The notes beneath the pieces are model-generated. The model did not search any database, was not told the DNA's origin, and worked only from the letters and a program-made list of their open reading frames with translations. A DNA stretch of 50,521 nt from Neptunomonas sp. (GTDB lineage: Bacteria; Pseudomonadota; Gammaproteobacteria; Pseudomonadales; Balneatricaceae), in contig NZ_JADGEV010000028.1 in NCBI RefSeq assembly GCF_016744175.1, positions 1 through 50,521 of the forward strand. The letters are read 5' to 3'. Shown piece by piece: positions 1-8,355 of this stretch (positions are counted from its first letter, which is position 1; every line of letters begins with the position of its first letter). The position numbers and the translations under genes were made by a program.

Positions 1-1
1 C

Positions 2-3000
2 CAAGAGCCACCGGTAGCGATCAACGACAGTAGTAGCACCGCTGAAGACACACCAGTGACGATAACGATCCTGAGTAACGACACTGATCCTGATGGCAAC
101 ATCGATGTGACCACCGTGACATTGACCAGTGGTCCTACCAACGGTAGTGTCGTGGTAAACCCAGACGGCACCGTGACCTACACGCCTAATCTGAACTACA
201 ACGGTGCGGACAGCTTCGAATACACCGTCCAAGATAATGAAGGCAACACGTCTAATGCTGCGACAGTCAACTTAGTAATCGAAGCGATTGAAGATGTTCC
301 AATTGCAGTTGATGACGTTATTGATGTCGTTGAAGACTCTTTTGTTTCCGCAAGTTTGGCAGGGAATGATACTGAAAGTGATGACGGCGGCAATGTTTGG
401 GCGTTAGCAACGAGTGCGTCAAATGGAACTATTGTAGTTAATGCTGATGGCACATTTACCTATACACCTATTGCCAATTTCAGTGGGGCGGACTCTTTTA
501 CTTATACCATCACGGACTTAAACGGGGATGTTAGTACTGCAACTGTCACTGTAAATGTAGCGCCAGTGAATGATGGCGCTCCAGTTGCTGCTGATGATGC
601 GTTTACTACGTTACTTGGCACTCCCATTACTATTACAGAGGGCCAACTGTTCTCTAATGATACCTTAGCCGACCATGCAACTATTAGTAATGTTAGTAAT
701 GTGAGTAGTGGTGCACTTGTCGATAATGGAAATGGAACATGGACTTATACGCCGGTTGTTGCTGGGCCAGCAAGTTTCACTTATACACTGACGGATGATG
801 ATGGTGAAACTTCTACAGCAACTGTAAATCTCACAGTTGTTGATCCAGTAGATGATTTAGCCACGGTACATGAAAGTGCTCTTACTGATGGAACGGGAGG
901 TGGTACTACAGTAGCGTCAGGAAATATTCTGGCTAATGATGGTGGAGGCTCTTCTGTTTCTAACGTCAATGGAGTAATTGATGGCGGGGCAGGTGATGCT
1001 GATGCCAGAGCTGGCTATATTGGAATAGATACAAGCCTTGGTTCATTGGTTGTTGATTCTTCGGGGCCAAATGCTGGTGACTATACTTATACACTAACGA
1101 GTCCAGGGGATAATACAGCGGTTGCTGATGACCTGAGTGTTACTGATTCATTCACGTACACATCTGATACGACCTCTGCTTCGATACATATTAATGTTGC
1201 TGATGATCAGCCTCTCGCGTTTGACCGTGTTGTTAATGTTACAGAGGATGCACTGCCAGACTATAATATCGTTCTTGTTTTAGATGTGTCTGGTAGTATG
1301 TCGCAGGCGCAATATGGTGGTCAAGTTCGTCAAATTAATGCTGATGGTTCCGTTACTATTAACACAAGGCTTGATCTTGCTAAGCAGGCAATGGCCGGGT
1401 TGGTAACTGAGTACTTTAATCAGGCTCAAAATGTATCTATTAAGCTTGTTACGTTTTCAGATGGCGCTAACATTTTAAATAGTAATGTCGCCTACACTGA
1501 CAAAGCTTCAGCAGTCAGTGCTATTAGCTCCATTAATGGTAGCGGTAGTACTAACTACGAGAGCGCTTTGGACGCTACTCAATCAGCGTTTGGTTCGGTC
1601 GATAATTCAGTTGAAAACTTGGTCTATTTTATATCTGATGGTGTGCCAACATCTGGTAATACATCTAACCCTGTTGGTGCGTCAGGTTATGATGCCTTCC
1701 TTGCTGCTAATAGTATTAAGTCCTATGGCGTTGGGGTTGGCACAGGGATTTCAGATACAAGTGCATTAGATTCTATTCATAATGTCGATTCAGATTTGGA
1801 TGGATCTGTCGATTCAGCAATTATTGTACCTGACCTTAATCAGCTAGAAGATACGCTTATCTCGACTATCCCTGTCGCTGTTGGAGGCAACCTTGTTGGC
1901 AGCGGTAACGTAAATAGCGCTTTGGGAGCTGATGGAGGGCATGTTCAACAGATTACTATTCGCCTTGATAGCAATGCGGATGGTACATCGGATCAAGATG
2001 TAACCTTTAGCTATAACAATACGACTGGTTTAATTAGTGAGAATAGTACTTTCCTTACAGGCTTCCCATTAAGCGGTGATTTACTGACTTTAGATGCTTC
2101 TTCTGGCTTTAAGTATGGCGCGTTGACGTTCAATTTCAGTACGGCAGATTACACTTACTTTACGGGTGGCACAGCAGCACAAGGTGATAGCTTTGCTGTG
2201 ACATTTGTTGCAGAGGATGGTGATGGAGATGTGACTCCTGCGGTCGCACTTACGTTTAATGTGGTTGATGGTCAACCAATTGCAAATGCAGATATGGATA
2301 CATTATTTGGTAACCATGATTCATTCGAAGGCAATGTAATTACGGGCTTAGGAACTGATGGAGGGTTGGCATTAGGCAGTAAAGTTACTGAATTTACACC
2401 GCAGGGTACAGGTGTTGATGCTGCTGTAGATGATGCAAAAGTGAGTTCAATTACTTTTGAAGGACAAATATTTGATTTGGCGGCGAATATATCGGGAAGT
2501 GGTGCTGGTTATAGCTATAGCATCTCTGGCGGAAGTTTGAGTTGGTCGCATAATACTGATGGGAGTTCATTAGTGTTCAATACTGATGGCTATTATCAAT
2601 ATACGCCACCTACTGCAGATATACCGTCAGCGCCTACGGATACCACTGTTAATGTGCAGTTTAATAATACTAATGCTACTGGAACCAGTCTTACTAATTC
2701 TGGTGTGATAATGACAGGTATTGATCGTGATCTTACGACCGACAATTCAGGTGTGAGAACCACATCTGATGGAGTAGGTGTTCTCGGGGGTAATAATAAT
2801 TCACGTATTGATAATCTTGAAACATTGGTGCTTAATTTTGACCGTTCTTTATACCCCAATGGTGTGACTAATATTGGCTTTAATGCTGACAACAGTAACA
2901 GTTCTTTGGGTGGATCAAGAGCATTAACATATTCTGTTTACCATATTGATGGTTCGTTGTTAGGTCAGTATTACAGTAATACGGAAGCTCAGTTCCAGTT

Positions 3001-3832
3001 GCCCTCTGAATACAGCAATGTTGGTCGTATTGAAATTACGGCGTCTAGTGATGCTTACGCAAGCATGTTCTCAATGAATTTTGATCCAGTATTAATAGAT
3101 GCATCAGCAACTGAAATTGCGCCGGTAGAGATAGGTTACACATTAACTGATACTAATGGTGACAGTTCTAGTACTACGTTAACTTTGCGGACAATTAGTA
3201 ACACTATCGCTGGAGATGAAACCAATAATACTGACCTTATCGGTACCGCTGGAAATGACCGAGTAGTCGGGTTGGCGGGTAATGATGAGTTAGATGGGGC
3301 TGCTGGCAATGATATCCTCGAAGGTGGTGATGGAAATGATATTCTGATTGGCGGGCTTGGTCATGATCATCTTGTTGGTGGCGCGGGTAATGACACTTTA
3401 GAAGGTGGTTCAGGTAATGACTTACTTGTAGGTGGTTCAGGGAACGATATATTAAGTGGAGATTTAGGGGCTGATATATTCCAGTGGTCGCAGGCAGATA
3501 AAGGCGTAAGTGGAAGCCCTTCAGTCGATCGTATCACCGATTTCGATTCTGTTGCCGCTAATAGTGGTGGTGATGTACTAGATCTAAGTGATCTTTTGCA
3601 GGGTGAAGATGCGAGTGATCTAAATTCATTGCTCAACTATTTGCACTTTGAGCAAGTTGGTGCCGATACTGTTGCCCATGTCAGTTCTAATGGAGGGTTT
3701 TCTGGAGGTTATAATGCTGGGGCAGAAGATCAGACTATCATTTTCCAAAACACCGATTTGATAGGAAGCTTTACAAATGATCAGCAAATAATTCAAGACC
3801 TATTAGGTAGCGGTAAATTGATAGTTGATTAA
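2..3832 (+). CDS. RTX adhesin / type I secretion target, C-terminal part (5' truncated by window)
   Basis: The reading frame is open from the first bases, so the gene begins upstream; a GTG at 56 lies inside a repeat and is not a start. In order the visible part shows: Ig/cadherin-like repeats of the bacterial adhesin type (motifs such as SNDTDPDG, DGTVTYTP, DSFEYTV) to about nt 1200; a von Willebrand A domain starting near nt 1260 with the MIDAS motif DVSGSMS; a further beta-rich region; then RTX nonapeptides (GGAGNDTLEGGSGNDLL-like) at about nt 3240-3470; and a C-terminal type I secretion signal region starting at DIFQWS. This architecture is that of large calcium-binding surface adhesins (LapA/RTX group) exported by an ABC/MFP/TolC system. 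No secretion genes are in the window. The first ~280 nt use more C/G-ending codons than the rest. Confidence 0.93.
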   Translation, partial: QEPPVAINDSSSTAEDTPVTITILSNDTDPDGNIDVTTVTLTSGPTNGSVVVNPDGTVTYTPNLNYNGADSFEYTVQDNEGNTSNAATVNLVIEAIEDVPIAVDDVIDVVEDSFVSASLAGNDTESDDGGNVWALATSASNGTIVVNADGTFTYTPIANFSGADSFTYTITDLNGDVSTATVTVNVAPVNDGAPVAADDAFTTLLGTPITITEGQLFSNDTLADHATISNVSNVSSGALVDNGNGTWTYTPVVAGPASFTYTLTDDDGETSTATVNLTVVDPVDDLATVHESALTDGTGGGTTVASGNILANDGGGSSVSNVNGVIDGGAGDADARAGYIGIDTSLGSLVVDSSGPNAGDYTYTLTSPGDNTAVADDLSVTDSFTYTSDTTSASIHINVADDQPLAFDRVVNVTEDALPDYNIVLVLDVSGSMSQAQYGGQVRQINADGSVTINTRLDLAKQAMAGLVTEYFNQAQNVSIKLVTFSDGANILNSNVAYTDKASAVSAISSINGSGSTNYESALDATQSAFGSVDNSVENLVYFISDGVPTSGNTSNPVGASGYDAFLAANSIKSYGVGVGTGISDTSALDSIHNVDSDLDGSVDSAIIVPDLNQLEDTLISTIPVAVGGNLVGSGNVNSALGADGGHVQQITIRLDSNADGTSDQDVTFSYNNTTGLISENSTFLTGFPLSGDLLTLDASSGFKYGALTFNFSTADYTYFTGGTAAQGDSFAVTFVAEDGDGDVTPAVALTFNVVDGQPIANADMDTLFGNHDSFEGNVITGLGTDGGLALGSKVTEFTPQGTGVDAAVDDAKVSSITFEGQIFDLAANISGSGAGYSYSISGGSLSWSHNTDGSSLVFNTDGYYQYTPPTADIPSAPTDTTVNVQFNNTNATGTSLTNSGVIMTGIDRDLTTDNSGVRTTSDGVGVLGGNNNSRIDNLETLVLNFDRSLYPNGVTNIGFNADNSNSSLGGSRALTYSVYHIDGSLLGQYYSNTEAQFQLPSEYSNVGRIEITASSDAYASMFSMNFDPVLIDASATEIAPVEIGYTLTDTNGDSSSTTLTLRTISNTIAGDETNNTDLIGTAGNDRVVGLAGNDELDGAAGNDILEGGDGNDILIGGLGHDHLVGGAGNDTLEGGSGNDLLVGGSGNDILSGDLGADIFQWSQADKGVSGSPSVDRITDFDSVAANSGGDVLDLSDLLQGEDASDLNSLLNYLHFEQVGADTVAHVSSNGGFSGGYNAGAEDQTIIFQNTDLIGSFTNDQQIIQDLLGSGKLIVD

Positions 3833-3858
3833 TTTACATTAGTTATTGATTCTTTTTG

Positions 3859-3885
3859 GCCTCGGACTAGCTCCGGGGCTTTTTT
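3859..3885 (+). terminator. intrinsic terminator after the RTX adhesin gene
   Basis: An 8-bp stem (GCCTCGGA with TCCGGGGC, one G-U pair) around a 5-nt loop is followed by six T. It lies 27 nt past the adhesin stop codon. Confidence 0.85.
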
Positions 3886-3957
3886 ATTTGTAGTAGGGAG
3901 ATATGTGGATTTTGGTTATACTCCATTCTTTTAATGCAACCAATGAATATCTAGCTG

Positions 3958-4857
3958 ATGACTGAACAAATTGATAGTGACGTAAGTGTGGATAAAAAGA
4001 TCAAAACTCGCATGAATAAACTTCAAAAGCGATTACGTCGAGAGATGGGTAAAGCTATAGAAGACTTCAGCATGATTGAAGATGGCGATAAAGTGATGGT
4101 GTGCTTATCGGGTGGTAAGGACTCCTACGCTATGTTAGATATATTGATGAATTTACAGCGTAGCGCGCCTATTTCTTTTGAGTTGGTCGCGGTTAATCTT
4201 GATCAGAAGCAGCCAGGCTTTCCAGAACATATTTTGCCGGCATATCTTAAGTCAATTGATGTTCCGTTTCATATTGTTGAACGGGATACCTATTCGGTTG
4301 TAAAGTCTGTTGTACCGGAAGGAAAGACTACGTGTTCGCTATGTTCGCGATTGCGACGGGGAACACTATATGGCTTTGCTGAAGAAATTGGTGCTACAAA
4401 AATAGCACTTGGTCACCATCGTGATGATATTTTGGAGACATTTTTCTTAAATATGTTTTATGGTGGGAAATTAAAAAGCATGCCACCAAAGCTTGTGTCT
4501 GATGATGGAAAGAATATGGTGATTAGACCATTGGCATATGCTCGAGAAAAAGATATCGAAGAATATGCTGCTCTGAAAGAGTTTCCTATTATTCCGTGCA
4601 ACTTATGTGGCTCACAGGACGGTTTGCAGCGTCAAGTTATTAAAGAGATGCTCAATACATGGGATAAACAGTCTCCCGGAAGAATTGAAACGATGTTTCG
4701 GTCCCTGCAGAATGTTGTTCCATCGCATTTGGCTGATCCTGCACTTTTCGACTTTAAATCTTTAGAAGTTGGCTATCGTCACGGAATAGGTCCTTCGATG
4801 ATACAAGCACCTAAAGTGGACTCTGCACCAGAAATGATAGATATTTTATCGGTATAA
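3958..4857 (+). CDS. ttcA: tRNA 2-thiocytidine(32) synthetase TtcA
   Basis: The 299-residue protein has the PP-loop ATPase motif SGGKDS at residues 51-56. Two CxxC pairs, C126/C129 (CSLC) and C214/C217 (CNLC), supply the cysteines used for the iron-sulfur cluster and sulfur transfer in TtcA. From family knowledge it thiolates cytidine 32 in a set of tRNAs, with ATP activation and sulfur from a cysteine desulfurase. Length is close to the E. coli enzyme (about 310). The ATG at 3958 has no clear Shine-Dalgarno sequence, but the N-terminus aligns with where the family starts. It stands alone after a terminator, with a 173-nt gap before the next gene. Cytoplasmic. Confidence 0.95.
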   Translation: MTEQIDSDVSVDKKIKTRMNKLQKRLRREMGKAIEDFSMIEDGDKVMVCLSGGKDSYAMLDILMNLQRSAPISFELVAVNLDQKQPGFPEHILPAYLKSIDVPFHIVERDTYSVVKSVVPEGKTTCSLCSRLRRGTLYGFAEEIGATKIALGHHRDDILETFFLNMFYGGKLKSMPPKLVSDDGKNMVIRPLAYAREKDIEEYAALKEFPIIPCNLCGSQDGLQRQVIKEMLNTWDKQSPGRIETMFRSLQNVVPSHLADPALFDFKSLEVGYRHGIGPSMIQAPKVDSAPEMIDILSV

Positions 4858-5030
4858 CCAAAGAGTGAACGTGAAAAACATTGTTCTGATGGGGGCTTTC
4901 TGTCACTGTGAAACAGGTCAGATAAACTATTGTCAAAGAACCTCCATAAATTCATCTATTGCTAAGAAATGAAATATTAATGTGGTGTTCTTCTTACGTT
5001 TGTTCAGCGTTTTCAACCTCATGAGGGAAT

Positions 5031-5795
5031 ATGAGCGGTAATAACAGTAAGCTTCACCCAAGAGCTGTCTATCTGAGGAATTTACTCATTGCCCATGTAA
5101 CCGGGCGTAATGTAAATGAATCTGATTACCATAAACTCAGACACTACTTCATGGGGTTGGCTGAGACGTGCCAAATTTTACCTAGTTTAGTTGTTGAGCA
5201 CGAGGACCTGTCTGGGTTGTGGCATAGCATGAGATACAATTATGCTTCGCATGAGGATAGAAAAGCTTATGTGGTTGATGAATTCCAAATCTTTCTTGAC
5301 CAGATAGCGCCTGCAGGTAATGAGGATAAAGATTCGGTAGGTTCCGGCTACCCAAAAATTGATAATAAAAAATTGCACCAAGTATGGAGTGATTCTTTAG
5401 ACTTAATTGCAAAAAGCCCTGATACAGCTACTGAGCAAATGAAATTATTGGTTGAAAATTTATGCTATCAACTCTTGAAGCACTTGAAAGTAGTTCCTGA
5501 TCCTCAGCAACATAATGTATCTGCATTGGTGACGTTAACAGAGCGGTCGTTATTGCTCTCGCCGGGCAACAAGTTTCATCTTGTTGTACAGAAGTTGGTG
5601 ACAAGTTGTGGCGAAACACTTGGTGCTATCGATAGCTTTACGATAGATTGCGCGAGCATTACTACTGACCATGTATCCAATCAAAGAAAAGATGAGGCAC
5701 TCGTTCTTGTCAACTTGTATGCTAGCTTGGCTTCATTGTTGTTGTCTACTTGGCAAGTGCGTGAAATGCTAAAAGAAGGCAATACGCAACGGTAG
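5031..5795 (+). CDS. hypothetical protein resembling abortive-infection C-terminal (Abi_C-like) proteins
   Basis: 254 residues, no signal peptide or membrane segment. The second half (about residues 120-245) resembles, from memory, the abortive-infection C-terminal domain: an opening W plus helix (VWSDSLDLIAKSP), a helix like those that begin ARSLLE (here MKLLVENLCYQLL), a segment ending LSPGNK, and a final helix (LVLVNLYASLASLLLSTW). The N-terminal part (about 1-95) contains a helix reading YVVDEFQIFLDQI, also reminiscent of these proteins. The RNxxGxxHG-type segment expected between the last two helices is not seen; that stretch reads GAIDSFTIDCASITTD. A GAGGG-like ribosome site (GAGGGA) sits just before ATG 5031. 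The assignment rests on pattern memory; treat it as a lead. An unrelated helical protein is the alternative. Confidence 0.5.
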   Translation: MSGNNSKLHPRAVYLRNLLIAHVTGRNVNESDYHKLRHYFMGLAETCQILPSLVVEHEDLSGLWHSMRYNYASHEDRKAYVVDEFQIFLDQIAPAGNEDKDSVGSGYPKIDNKKLHQVWSDSLDLIAKSPDTATEQMKLLVENLCYQLLKHLKVVPDPQQHNVSALVTLTERSLLLSPGNKFHLVVQKLVTSCGETLGAIDSFTIDCASITTDHVSNQRKDEALVLVNLYASLASLLLSTWQVREMLKEGNTQR

Positions 5796-5849
5796 TACTA
5801 GCTGTACAAAAATACCTAATTTTATATCTTATATGGAGAGCTTTTTTGT

Positions 5850-6626
5850 ATGAGTGAACTAATACAGCGTATCGACTTAAATGGAGTCACTACCCTTATT
5901 TTATCAAGAGCTACTTCATATAACAGTCTCTCTTTGAAGTTAATGGAATCTTTGATCAATGAGCTTAATTCCATTGACGAAGACATGTCTGTTCGAGCAG
6001 TTATTATCAAAGGCGAAGGCAAAGGTTTTTGTGCAGGGCATGATTTAAAAGAAATGCTTGAGGCTGGCGAAGAACCTTTTTATGAATGTACTTTCAATAC
6101 GTGCTCCCAAATGATGCAGCGCATAGTGAGCCTTTCCGTTCCTGTTATAGCGCAAGTGCATGGAGTGGCTACGGCGGCAGGTTGTCAATTAGTAGCAAGT
6201 TGTGATTTAGCTTATGCAGCAGAGTCTGCGCGATTTGGTACCCCGGGCGTAAATATTGGACTATTTTGCTCAACGCCAATGGTTGCGTTATCTCGTGTTG
6301 TGTCTCAAAAACATTCAATGGAACTGTTGCTTACAGGAGAGCTTATTAATGCTACTCGTGCAGAAGAAATGGGACTTATTAATAAAGTAATTTCTGATAG
6401 CGAGCTGGACCACTATGTACTTGATATGGCCTCACTTATAGCAAGTAAGTCTCGTAAAACTCTCGCTATAGGAAAAAAAGCATTTTATGAGCAGAAAGAA
6501 CAATCATTAGCAGAGGCATATGTGACTTGTAGCAAAGTGATGACCGAAAATATCATGATTGACGATGCTAAAGAGGGTATTGATGCATTTGTTAACAAGC
6601 GTAAACCTAAATGGAAGCACTGCTAA
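5850..6626 (+). CDS. enoyl-CoA hydratase/isomerase-family (crotonase fold) protein, ECHDC3-like
   Basis: 258 residues with the crotonase fold: the oxyanion-hole segments FCAGHDLKEM and HGVATAAGCQL and a C-terminal helical region. The GHDLKEM motif points to the ECHDC3-like subgroup. The two glutamates that act as acid/base in classical enoyl-CoA hydratase are not there: the GGGCEL-type glutamate is Gln in GCQL, and the PEI-type glutamate is Gly in TPGVNIG. So it probably binds an acyl-CoA thioester, but hydratase activity should not be assumed. GGAGAG lies 9 nt before the ATG. It is a single gene followed by an intrinsic terminator, so it is not in an obvious fatty-acid oxidation operon. Confidence 0.88.
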   Translation: MSELIQRIDLNGVTTLILSRATSYNSLSLKLMESLINELNSIDEDMSVRAVIIKGEGKGFCAGHDLKEMLEAGEEPFYECTFNTCSQMMQRIVSLSVPVIAQVHGVATAAGCQLVASCDLAYAAESARFGTPGVNIGLFCSTPMVALSRVVSQKHSMELLLTGELINATRAEEMGLINKVISDSELDHYVLDMASLIASKSRKTLAIGKKAFYEQKEQSLAEAYVTCSKVMTENIMIDDAKEGIDAFVNKRKPKWKHC

Positions 6627-6637
6627 GTAACTTTTAT

Positions 6638-6668
6638 AGACAGGTATCTTGCCTGTCTTTTCTTTTTT
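6638..6668 (+). terminator. intrinsic terminator after the crotonase-family gene
   Basis: AGACAGG and CCTGTCT pair around a 7-nt loop and are followed by a T-rich tract (TTTTCTTTTTT), 12 nt past the stop codon. Confidence 0.8.
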
Positions 6669-6833
6669 CTGTAGGTGATTTGCTGCTCTATACTCTCAAT
6701 ATTAGTTTTTCTTCGCTCCTTTCTAAAAATCCCTATCAAATTCTCCAAATTAAAGTCGCTATATCAGCGGGCCCTTATTAGACAAATTGTTTATTAGAAA
6801 TATTCGATGTAGCTTGTCATTTGTCATGTTTTT

Positions 6834-6853
6834 GATTTAGGATATTCTAATGT
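6834..6853. promoter_or_regulatory. candidate operator with TTAG-N6-CTAA core upstream of soxC
   Basis: The segment GATTTAGGATATTCTAATGT contains TTAG and CTAA separated by six bases. That is the same core and spacing as the perfect inverted repeat over the DUF2892 promoter at 26686-26705. Outside the core the match is weak, and chance occurrence in AT-rich DNA is possible. Confidence 0.3.
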
Positions 6854-6944
6854 TATATGTTTATTATATGCTTATTCTAAAAAGTAATAATAAGTAGTGT
6901 GGTAGCTAGGCACCCTCGAATTATTAAATTTTTACGATAGAGCG

Positions 6945-6958
6945 GACCAGTATTGGTC
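6945..6958. promoter_or_regulatory. perfect inverted repeat GACCA-N4-TGGTC upstream of soxC
   Basis: Five-base arms GACCA and TGGTC flank GTAT, ending 74 nt before the soxC start codon. The placement suits an operator in the sox leader or promoter. No regulator gene lies next to the cluster, so the protein that might bind is unknown. Confidence 0.35.
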
Positions 6959-7032
6959 AGTAGAGCTAAACGAACATATACGGGTTATACAAAATAATAA
7001 GTAAAAATTTGGCAAGATCATTTGGAGGTGTA

Positions 7033-8355
7033 ATGTCCAAGATAATCAAGAGACCCGGAACTCGTGAGTTGATGGCACAGCTTGCAAAAGAGTCGGATGG
7101 ACTATCGATCAACGAAAGGCGAGACTTTTTAAGAAAAGGGATGGTTGCTCTAAGTGGTGCTGCAGCGACAATGGTTGCTGGCAAAACGATGGCAGAGGGG
7201 AATCTTCCTCCACTGGAGCCTTCGTGGGGGAAAATGCTTGGACATGGTGTTGTTGAATTTCCGTACGGGCTGCCTTCCAAGTATGAAAAACATGTTGTTC
7301 GTCGCACAGTGCCTTGGTTAACTGCCGAATCTATCTCTTCTATTTCAATGTCGCCTCTTCAAGATTTAAAAGGAATTATTACCCCTAATGGTCTCGTTTT
7401 TGAACGTTATCATGCAGGTGTGCCACAGATTAACCCTGAAGAACACCGTTTGATGATTCATGGCTTAGTCGATAGACCCATTATTTTTACGATGGATGAT
7501 TTGATGCGTTTTCCATCCGTATCCGAAATTAAATTTATTGAATGCCCCGCTAACGGCGGAATGGAGTGGAAAGGTGCTCAAATGGAAGCGCTGCAGTTTA
7601 CTCATGGCATGCTGAGTTGCTGCGAGTGGACAGGTGTACCTCTGCGCACACTTTTAGAGGAAGTGGGTGTTCAACCTGAGGGTAAATGGATTTTAGCTGA
7701 AGGCGCTGATGGTGCACATATGAGCCGTTCTATTCCTCTAGAAAAAGCGCTTGACGATACACTGGTCGTATATGCACAAAATGGTGAGCGATTACGTCCA
7801 GAGCAAGGTTATCCTCTTCGCCTTATTAACCCAGGATGGGAGGGGAATACATCTGTCAAATGGCTCCGTCGTTTAGAAATTGGTGATAAGCCATGGTACC
7901 ACCGCGAAGAAACATCCAAATACACTGACTTAATGGAAGATGGGCGTGCTCGCAAGTTTACATTTGTTCAAGAAACTAATTCAGTTATTACTAATCCATG
8001 CCCAGAGAACCCTATCAAGAACAGTGGTGTGATTGAAATTGAAGGTGTTGCTTGGTCTGGTAGGGGAAAAATAAAACAAGTCGATGTCTCATTTGATGGT
8101 GGTATAAGCTGGACACCTGCAAAGTTGAAAGGCCTTGTTTTAGATAAAGCCCTCACCCGTTTTAGTTTGGTTACTAAGTGGGATGGTCAGCCGTGGTTGT
8201 TGCAGGCAAGAGCCATTGATGAAACGGGCTATGTGCAACCGACACTGAAGCAATTGCGTGAAGCACGTGGCGGTAATTCTATTTATCACAAGAACTCAAT
8301 TCATACATGGAAAGTTGCGGCCAACGGGGAGGTCACTAATGTTCAGATCTCTTAA
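7033..8355 (+). CDS. soxC: sulfane dehydrogenase subunit SoxC (molybdenum cofactor subunit)
   Basis: The 440-residue protein belongs to the sulfite oxidase family. A twin-arginine signal (RRDFLRKG, arginines at 29-30) fits export of the folded molybdoenzyme to the periplasm. The molybdenum-ligand cysteine is Cys171 in the motif FIECPANGG. The C-terminal part is the dimerisation domain of the family. With SoxD it oxidises the sulfane sulfur bound to SoxY, giving six further electrons per thiosulfate. The start is ATG 7033, preceded by GGAGGTG; the upstream in-frame TTG at 7009 has no ribosome site. It is the first gene of the Sox cluster, and its end overlaps soxD by 17 nt, which suggests translational coupling of the two subunits. 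Confidence 0.96.
   Translation: MSKIIKRPGTRELMAQLAKESDGLSINERRDFLRKGMVALSGAAATMVAGKTMAEGNLPPLEPSWGKMLGHGVVEFPYGLPSKYEKHVVRRTVPWLTAESISSISMSPLQDLKGIITPNGLVFERYHAGVPQINPEEHRLMIHGLVDRPIIFTMDDLMRFPSVSEIKFIECPANGGMEWKGAQMEALQFTHGMLSCCEWTGVPLRTLLEEVGVQPEGKWILAEGADGAHMSRSIPLEKALDDTLVVYAQNGERLRPEQGYPLRLINPGWEGNTSVKWLRRLEIGDKPWYHREETSKYTDLMEDGRARKFTFVQETNSVITNPCPENPIKNSGVIEIEGVAWSGRGKIKQVDVSFDGGISWTPAKLKGLVLDKALTRFSLVTKWDGQPWLLQARAIDETGYVQPTLKQLREARGGNSIYHKNSIHTWKVAANGEVTNVQIS

Larger units (their letters stand above)
6627..7032. other. 406-nt intergenic region upstream of the Sox cluster
   Basis: After the terminator at 6638-6668 the region is strongly AT-rich and has no convincing gene. It holds two candidate operators listed separately (6834-6853 and 6945-6958), repeats of TTATTAG at 6775-6781 and 6791-6797, and the soxC ribosome site GGAGGTG at 7024-7030. 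This is the only long non-coding stretch before eight same-strand sox genes and should contain their main promoter. Confidence 0.7.

Noticed and set aside
3367-3636. Minus-strand ORF of 89 residues opposite the RTX repeats
   Set aside because: It is the shadow of the Gly/Asp-rich repeat; Pro/Ser-rich composition is what antisense RTX DNA gives.
7009-7032. Upstream TTG start for soxC
   Set aside because: GGAGGTG lies immediately before ATG 7033, and the added residues would move the twin-arginine signal further from the N-terminus.
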